Of a stretch of DNA of 64,000 nucleotides, positions 58,454 to 64,000 are shown in pieces. The stretch's first letter is position 1. Every line of letters begins with the position of its first letter. A model generated the notes under the pieces. The model made no database searches. It saw only the letters and a list, made by a program, of their open reading frames with translations, and was not told the origin of the DNA. The stretch comes from Perkinsus marinus ATCC 50983 (lineage: Eukaryota > Perkinsozoa > Perkinsida > Perkinsidae). The DNA lies in contig NW_003215766.1 in the NCBI RefSeq assembly GCF_000006405.1, positions 462,587 through 526,586 of the forward strand, written 5' to 3'. A program made the translations under genes and the position numbers.

Positions 58454-60441
58454 TTAGCAACGGAGACGGGTACCGGCGATTCGCCTCTGATGACAGCTGA
58501 AGCAATACCATTTTTTTTCAGTCCCCACTGCCGTGATGTGACGACTCCTCAAACCAGATACGGCAGCGTATGTCTCTATGCAAGGGATATGCCACCACCC
58601 TATGTCGCACTTGGGGTTGCTGCACTCCAACATATCCACGGAGCTGGAATATCCCTGTCTACAGCCGCAGTATCTCATCCCATCAGTAGAGTAGTATGAT
58701 GGCCATCGCACTTCCGAGTAAGGCACAGCTACCGATAGCTTATCCCCACTCGATGTGTCGGCTTCTGTGGCTTCACGCTCTTCTTTTCTGGCTTTTCTTC
58801 GTGGCTCGTTCAAGCCGTATCGCGCCCTTTTTGGTAGGGACTCGTCGCCGAACCTCCCCTGGCCATCTCGCCTCCTTTTGGCTCTCGTGAAAAAGCAGCG
58901 AGCTGTGCTCCAGGCCCGCGCAGCTTCCTCTGTGGAATCTTGACCCAATACATAACCGAGGCATAGGGTATGGCAGCAAACGACATCACGCAGCCAAACT
59001 GAGCAGGTACAACTCGGTCCCCTGGGTGGAGGTTCATTTGGATCAGCTGACTCAGTGTAAGTAACGATACAGTATCGCCTCTTCAGGGTATGAGCTTGTG
59101 CCATCGTATCGAAGGTACCCAAGTACATCTTCCTGGCATGTTCTCCAATGGAATCACGGATGAAGTCTCTCAGGGGGACGCCATTCGTAATCGGATCACT
59201 CGCCACGGTTAGGAAGAGCCATTCATGAGAGAAGGGGTGATTCTCCGACGTATACCAAGAGCGAGGTATTTGACAGTAGCTCTCATGTAGGAAGTGGTCC
59301 ACTGCTCTCTGCCGAGCCGCGGGTTTCGCCTGGCCTCTCACCGCTCCTCGGCCATACTGTGATATTGCAGCCCAGTCACCCCCACTCTTGAGAAAAGTTA
59401 CGAATTCATGAAGGGATAAGCGACACCTTGCAGGTAGGAAGTGCTTCTTGAGCTCCTTATTGTAGCGTTCCACGCAGTTGTTAGTGCGTGCACCGCAAAT
59501 TTCGCTACTATAACTCCCCCACCAACTGCGCCAAGCTGAAACATCGAGGTAACCAGCGAAGTCGGTCAAGAAAGCCTGGATGGCATCCCGATCACTGGCC
59601 TGCAAGTGCTGAGTACGATCTGAATAGGGATAGAAATCACTCGCCTAGGATGGAGTCCATCCGATGGACTACGAATGGTACGTGCGGAATCTAAGTATTA
59701 TCCAATATTTTATGATGATAAAGGCACGAAAGTTCATTCATCGTCTACTCAAATTATGTGCCCACCTGATGTCCAATGCTTCATGAATGCATCTCGCAAG
59801 TTTAGCCACTCTGCTCTCGTCGGTGCACTCCCCATCAAACGTAAGTCACTCTTCAGCTCACTCCACAAAGCTCTCCCAAGCCGTGCTTTTCCCTTAGATT
59901 CTTTGGCCTTCTTGATTACATGGAAGAAACAGCTGATACATCGAGGTTGCTCCCCAGCAATGGTGTACTGCGTCATGACAGCCGAATGTATGGCGTCGCT
60001 ACCATCCATGACTACTTCGTGAGGAACCGCATTATGGAAGTTTAGAGCATCGACGGCGGCATTCAGCTGTTTAAGGCCATGCGCGACGCACTCCGTGGAT
60101 TCCTTCGTCATCACAATCAGTGCGATTGGTTGCGCAGTGGAAGTTCGTGGCACCGAGCATACAGTACCAAGTACCAGATCTGCGTGAGTCAGATTGAATG
60201 TGGCATCAATACCAAGCGTCTGCAAATCTCTCATATTTCTCAGCATCCTGGGTGACGTTACAACAGCCGAGAAAGCTCGTACGGATCGCCTTGATGAATT
60301 ACGTTGAGCTGGCTGAGGCGAGCACAAGATTTCACCGACAACCAGGCATCGGTCAGCACTCCTCGCTCTGACCAGATCTTCTTCAGAATGGGTACCTATT
60401 GAGGTAAGTTTGTTACTCTCAAACTGAAATTGCGGAAACAT
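58454..60441 (-). CDS. MULE-family transposase with SWIM and C-terminal PHD fingers
   Basis: Cut-and-paste transposase of the Mutator-like superfamily. Two exons, 60441-59749 and about 59645-58454, with an unresolved junction. The DDE core is visible: first Asp in LGIDATFNLTHADLVLG, second in VMDGSDAIHSAV, a CFFHVIKKAK motif between, and the Glu in TNNCVERYNKELKKHF. A SWIM zinc finger follows (CTCSVWLRDVVCCHTLC). The last 65 residues form a PHD-type finger: YCGCRQGY, LECSNPKCDIGWWHIPC and KKWYCFSCHQ give a C4HC3 pattern with the conserved Trp. The PHD is not part of the usual MULE layout and may guide integration to marked chromatin (inference). A basic nuclear-localisation-like stretch (KRARYGLNEPRRKARK) precedes it. 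The frame is intact, so the element may have been recently active. Confidence 0.9.
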
Positions 60442-60594
60442 TTTCTAGTCAACTTGTACGTTTCAAGCCGGAGCAGATTTTTCACGAACCTAGAATCTCA
60501 GTTCTGCTGATTTTTCATTGAATATTGAATTGCCTTAGACAGTCTGCCTACCCTCTCGAAATTCGATAATTCAGGCGGTTATCGCAATCTGAAA

Positions 60595-62228
60595 TCAGCG
60601 CATGAATTGTTCTTTTCGGACTAATCTAAGGGAATCCTCATAGAGCTGTTCTGCGTTTGACTGATCTAGAATTGCTGTATAGCAGTTGGATTTTTTAGGA
60701 ACCACTACCTGCTTCGACAGCATCAATGCTACGTATGATGTCTGCAACTCGTCCCTCGAGCTCTGCTGCGTCACAAGCCAACTCACGCAGCTCTCTCGTG
60801 AATGCTTCCACACTCAACCCGCACTCTCTCGATTTTTTTATTGAGCGCAGTGCAGACCTCACAGCCTCGAAGTTGTCGAGTCCCTTCTGCGTGATGAACT
60901 CTATGGAAGTGGTAGAGTATTGTCCATCAATACACTTCTGGCGAGACTTCGTCTTCAACTGTGCTGTAGGTATGCATGGCTGTTCAGCGAGCCAAATTTG
61001 CCAGTCATCGAGAATATCTGGAGGGATCCTCGCACTTCTGCAATCTTCAGTGCCCGGAAAATGTGAGTGCTCTCTCCAGTCCTCATTGGTGGCCGTAACT
61101 CCTCGCAGTGGATACATATGACATAAGGGTCCATTTTGCCGAACCTTGATCCTCCTCAGATGACAGGTGAAGGCAGGCCAGAGCCGCCAATCTGGCTTGG
61201 CACCCTTCGATGCTTCCCGTCCCTCGTTCCGAGATGACACCGTCCTACGACATTCCAAGTAGCAAGTCTTCCGCTTTGTCTTGAGCTCCTCGATACAGCC
61301 GTTGACCAATCGATAATGAGGTTTCGATTTCAGGTATTCCGAAACGACGTCGAAGATGTTCCCCTCGAAGACAGTGAATGGCTCATCGCCATACTCAGGC
61401 TCGGAAGCCGGAGGATCGTCGTCTCGAGGAGGCAACTCGAGAGGCTCATCAGAAGATTCCTCGTCCATATCGCTATCGTCGTCTGTAGAGAAAGAGTCCA
61501 GCGAGAAGTCCTCGTCTCGTAGGGAGTTATCTTCTTCGGCTGAGCTCGGTAGGTTATGGGGAGGCTCGACTTCAGAAGGACTGTGACATCTCTCAGGTTC
61601 GCCATGACCACAGTGTGAAGTAGGGGAAGTCCTAACTGTGTGAAAATATTCGGTAGAGGACTCGATGTTAGAGTTGATAGGCGTCACAGGACTAGCTTCT
61701 TTGGCGACGTCGGTTAGTAGCTCCATGACTTGCTCGTCGGTTGCCCGAGCATGTGTCAAGTTGAGCCTCTCATCCAATATATCGTAGAACTTGACCTGAA
61801 TGTTGACCGGCAATGCGTCGATCTTCTGCTCTAGATTCGGCCGCTGCGCGCAGAAGAAGACAGGGTTGATGGGGTCACCTGAGAGAGGTGTATCGTGTGC
61901 AGATAGATCGCTCATTTATCCAGAGTTTACCTGAGACTGAAGTCCTTCTTTTGGTGGTAAAGTGTTGCATGACCATGGACTTGGACTTCAGCGATCGCAA
62001 CTCGCTCGCAAGATCTTGCATAGTACCAGCTACCTGCCTCAAAGTCTGACTGAGTGAGCCTAGGGTGTCAGTCTGTTGTGCTGCTGCAGCTGCAGCTGCG
62101 ACATTTTCTGCAGATGCCTCGGAGACTGTTGACTTCAGCCAGTCCTTCTCGCTACACTCAGCGTCAAAGGCTAACGCCGCCGAACTCATGGAGAAGATTG
62201 GATGTAGGAGGCTTGCATCATGACTCAT
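60595..62228 (-). CDS. mobile-element ORF with FLYWCH-like zinc motif, probable N-terminal part of the transposase or a partner
   Basis: The ATG at 62228 gives MSHDASLLHPIFSMSSAALA, then an Ala-rich coiled segment (QTLRQVAGTMQDLASELRSL). A canonical 52-nt intron joins it in frame to DPINPVFFCAQRPNLE. An acidic stretch (about residues 200-260) is followed by a Cys/His region: KTCYLECRRT, FTCHLRRIKVRQNG and WREHSHF, which fits the order C-C-HxH of FLYWCH/WRKY-type DNA-binding fingers found at the start of MULE transposases. A second intron of about 43 nt leads to DQSNAEQLYEDSLR and a stop near 60595. Splicing straight into the transposase exon at 60441 is possible and would make one large protein. 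The start codon overlaps the helicase stop (ATGA). Confidence 0.65.
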
Positions 62229-63793
62229 GATTCATGAGTACGGCGGAGTGGGAAGATCCTGACATTCTGGCGATTACCCGTGCGACTGAGCACGGTGTAG
62301 ACGACCCCTTGAAGCCAGGGAGATTGCCAGAAGTCTTGGATGTCCCCATCAACCCTGCCATTCCTATTCGGTAGAAGAACCCATAAACCTGGCAAGTTGG
62401 TGCCTATGAGTTTATGGGCTGTCACAGCGTAGCATGGCACTAAAGGGATTTGCCGTCTCTCGAAGCGAACAGAGCCATCGTAGTTGCGAATGGTTAGCTT
62501 CTCACGCGCTACATGCAGAGACTCTCCCACCCCATCAAATTTCACCACCACGACAGGTTCACCGTTCACATCTCGATAGATTCGCACCACTCTCCCCATC
62601 ATGCCGTTATAAAACTTCGCTTTGCCGGTACGGCTTGCACTGTTCACAGTAGCCATAACTCTACAGTTGACCTTCAGGTAGACCCGTTCTTTGAACCCAA
62701 GCCTGGAGACCGACTTCAGGAAGTCCTTCGACACAGCGGATGGAGGGGACGACGAGTTTCTCGAGCCTTCGGCATCGATGGCGACAAGCTCGTGGACTTC
62801 TCCCTCGAGCTGTGCAAGATATTGCTCGTTGTAGCGGTCCACTTCGGCATTGGTGAAGCACACAACGGTATGTTCGTATCTGATAAGAGTGATCAAGCAA
62901 CTTCAGAGCCTGAGCCTGATGAGAAATATCATATTTATCATGCGTCCATCAATATGAGCTGACTGTGGAACAAATTTGGTCTACCTTGGCGGCTGTTTCC
63001 CAGCATCCCTATCCCGTATTGATTGTAACACCTCCATGGCTTCGTGGGAGAATTGGGGTAATCCTGGCCGCATTCTTGGAGCTGCTCGTATCTCTCTCAG
63101 AAGTCCCAGGTATCCCTGATCTCCGCCTCTGTGAACGTTATGCAAGAAGTACACAGTGGGGGACATTGATTTCCACGAAGCAGCTTGCCAGAACTCTCTG
63201 GTGGGATAGACTTCAGAAGGGTATTCAGCTGAATTCGAGGTGAGTTCTACCCTCCCGGTTTGGCAAGGATCCCCGATCATCAGCACGGCGGCGTCCCCGA
63301 AGGGATTATCGAGCTTATCCGTCATTCTCTCCAGTCTCGGCCGCCTTAGCTCCGCAACTGCACCCGCCATGGCATCCATGATCGTATCGTGCAGAGCTCC
63401 CACTTCATCAAGTATGATGACCAGCTTGCGGGACCTCGTTATTTCGGAACCGTGATCCCGTAAGTATCGGATCATTCGCGCCATAGTTACTTGCGTACAT
63501 CTCAGGTAACTATTGTCTGCCACCAACCCACTGTTGGAGAACGTCAACCCAAAGTAAGACATAATCGTGTTAGCCCCAACTCCCAAATTCCTTGCCGCCA
63601 ACCCATACCAAGAAAGTGTTACGACCGTATGATCAGCTTCGAGGTTAGAGATGATAGCTCGTGTGAGGAATGATTTTCCCGTACCAGGAAAACCAGTGAT
63701 ATAGTGATATTGTTGCTGCTGGTGATATTCGCGCACTTGATCAGTTATGTGGTCGAACACGCGCTGTTGATCAGGGTCGAGGGAATATTCCAT
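62225..63793 (-). CDS. PIF1-like superfamily 1 helicase
   Basis: 5'-3' DNA helicase of the PIF1/RecD-like group. The ATG at 63793 gives MEYSLDPDQQRVFDHITDQV, the family's Q-like start. Walker A is GFPGTGKSFL, Walker B is VIILDEVG, and motif III is AAVLMIGDPCQTGRV. One intron (about 62975-62903, borders inferred) joins exon 2, LIRYEHTVVCFTNAEVDRYN. Downstream YNGMMGRVVRIYRD and the motif V region CYAVTAHKLIGTNLPG follow, but KLIG replaces the usual KSQG. The last motif is VYTVLSRTGNRQNVRI. About 500 residues, within the normal core size. No Rep/HUH domain is seen, so this is not a complete Helitron. It lies directly upstream of the transposase ORFs on the same strand, which suggests it belongs to the same element, though a captured gene or an independent locus is possible. 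Confidence 0.82.
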
Positions 63794-64000
63794 CAGAAGA
63801 GAGATGCAGAGTGAACGCTGAGAAGTGTATCAGCAATATGAACAACTATGGGACGGCTACGCAGCTTCTAACACTCTTCCACTACGGGGGCGGTTATTGG
63901 AATCACGGGAACTATTACGACTATGATGGGTATGGTGACAACAGCGACACTCTCTCATTATTGGTGTTGCTGTTGTCTTTGTTGTTGCTGTAGCTGTTGC
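63794..64000. other. right edge: flank with TTG/CTG-rich tract
   Basis: No gene recognised. The last 40 bases are TTG/CTG-rich (GTTGCTGTTGTCTTTGTTGT), the complement type of the 57.1-57.3 kb tract, and a GGGACGGCTACGCAG motif near 63852 resembles part of the 144-bp repeat unit. Confidence 0.4.

Noticed and set aside
62225-63793. Helitron
   Set aside because: Only a PIF1-like helicase is present; no HUH/Rep nuclease motif and no CTAGT-type 3' hairpin end was found near it.
1-64000. CRISPR array
   Set aside because: Repeats seen are tandem satellites or inverted-repeat elements; there are no regularly spaced short direct repeats with unique spacers, and the sequence is eukaryotic.

Overview
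This is nuclear DNA from a compact, intron-rich protist. The best fit is an alveolate of the Perkinsus type: very short introns (about 34-64 nt), tightly packed genes in long same-strand runs, ciliary genes beside polycystin-type channels, and short inverted-repeat elements scattered through introns. The genus is an inference. No rRNA gene, organelle sequence or bacterial-style operon was seen. Most genes are broken into many exons, so each was rebuilt by eye from reading-frame-compatible GT-AG junctions and protein-family resemblance.

Layout. 0-6 kb, plus strand: unidentified exons, then a polycystin-like cation channel whose second intron carries a tRNA-Thr gene on the opposite strand. 6.8-24.2 kb, all minus strand: a Gln-rich coiled-coil protein, BBS8/TTC8, mannose-6-phosphate isomerase, an Obg-type (probably mitochondrial) GTPase and a very large secreted or membrane protein that contains a 100-N assembly gap. 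24.9-43.1 kb, all plus strand: a YEATS-domain protein, an unresolved small gene, an APC4-like anaphase-promoting-complex subunit, a long disordered protein, a second polycystin-like channel and a RING-H2 E3 ligase. 44-63.8 kb, essentially all minus strand: cyclin L, TFIIH p52 (TFB2), TFIIH p62 (TFB1), an ABC half-transporter, 2.8 kb of repeats, and a mobile element with a MULE-family transposase, an accessory ORF and a PIF1-like helicase. The strand switches therefore lie near 6.2-6.8 kb (convergent), 24.2-24.9 kb (divergent) and 43.1-44.1 kb (convergent).

Repeats. Family A is a roughly 130-230 bp inverted-repeat element with CAGTG termini, with 13 copies recognised, nearly all inside introns. 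Family B is a roughly 80-110 bp element with termini GGAGTTTCACCCGT, with four copies. When the element is subtracted, the host introns return to the normal local size (49-66 nt in four of five measured cases), so these are insertions into existing introns.

Functional links. TTC8 (BBSome) and two polycystin channels point to a motile or sensory cilium. p52 and p62 are partner subunits of TFIIH and lie head to tail with a 73-bp spacer. The most unusual item is the 58.4-63.8 kb element. Its transposase ends in a SWIM finger plus a PHD finger, and a PIF1-like helicase gene lies directly upstream, its stop codon overlapping the start codon of the next ORF.
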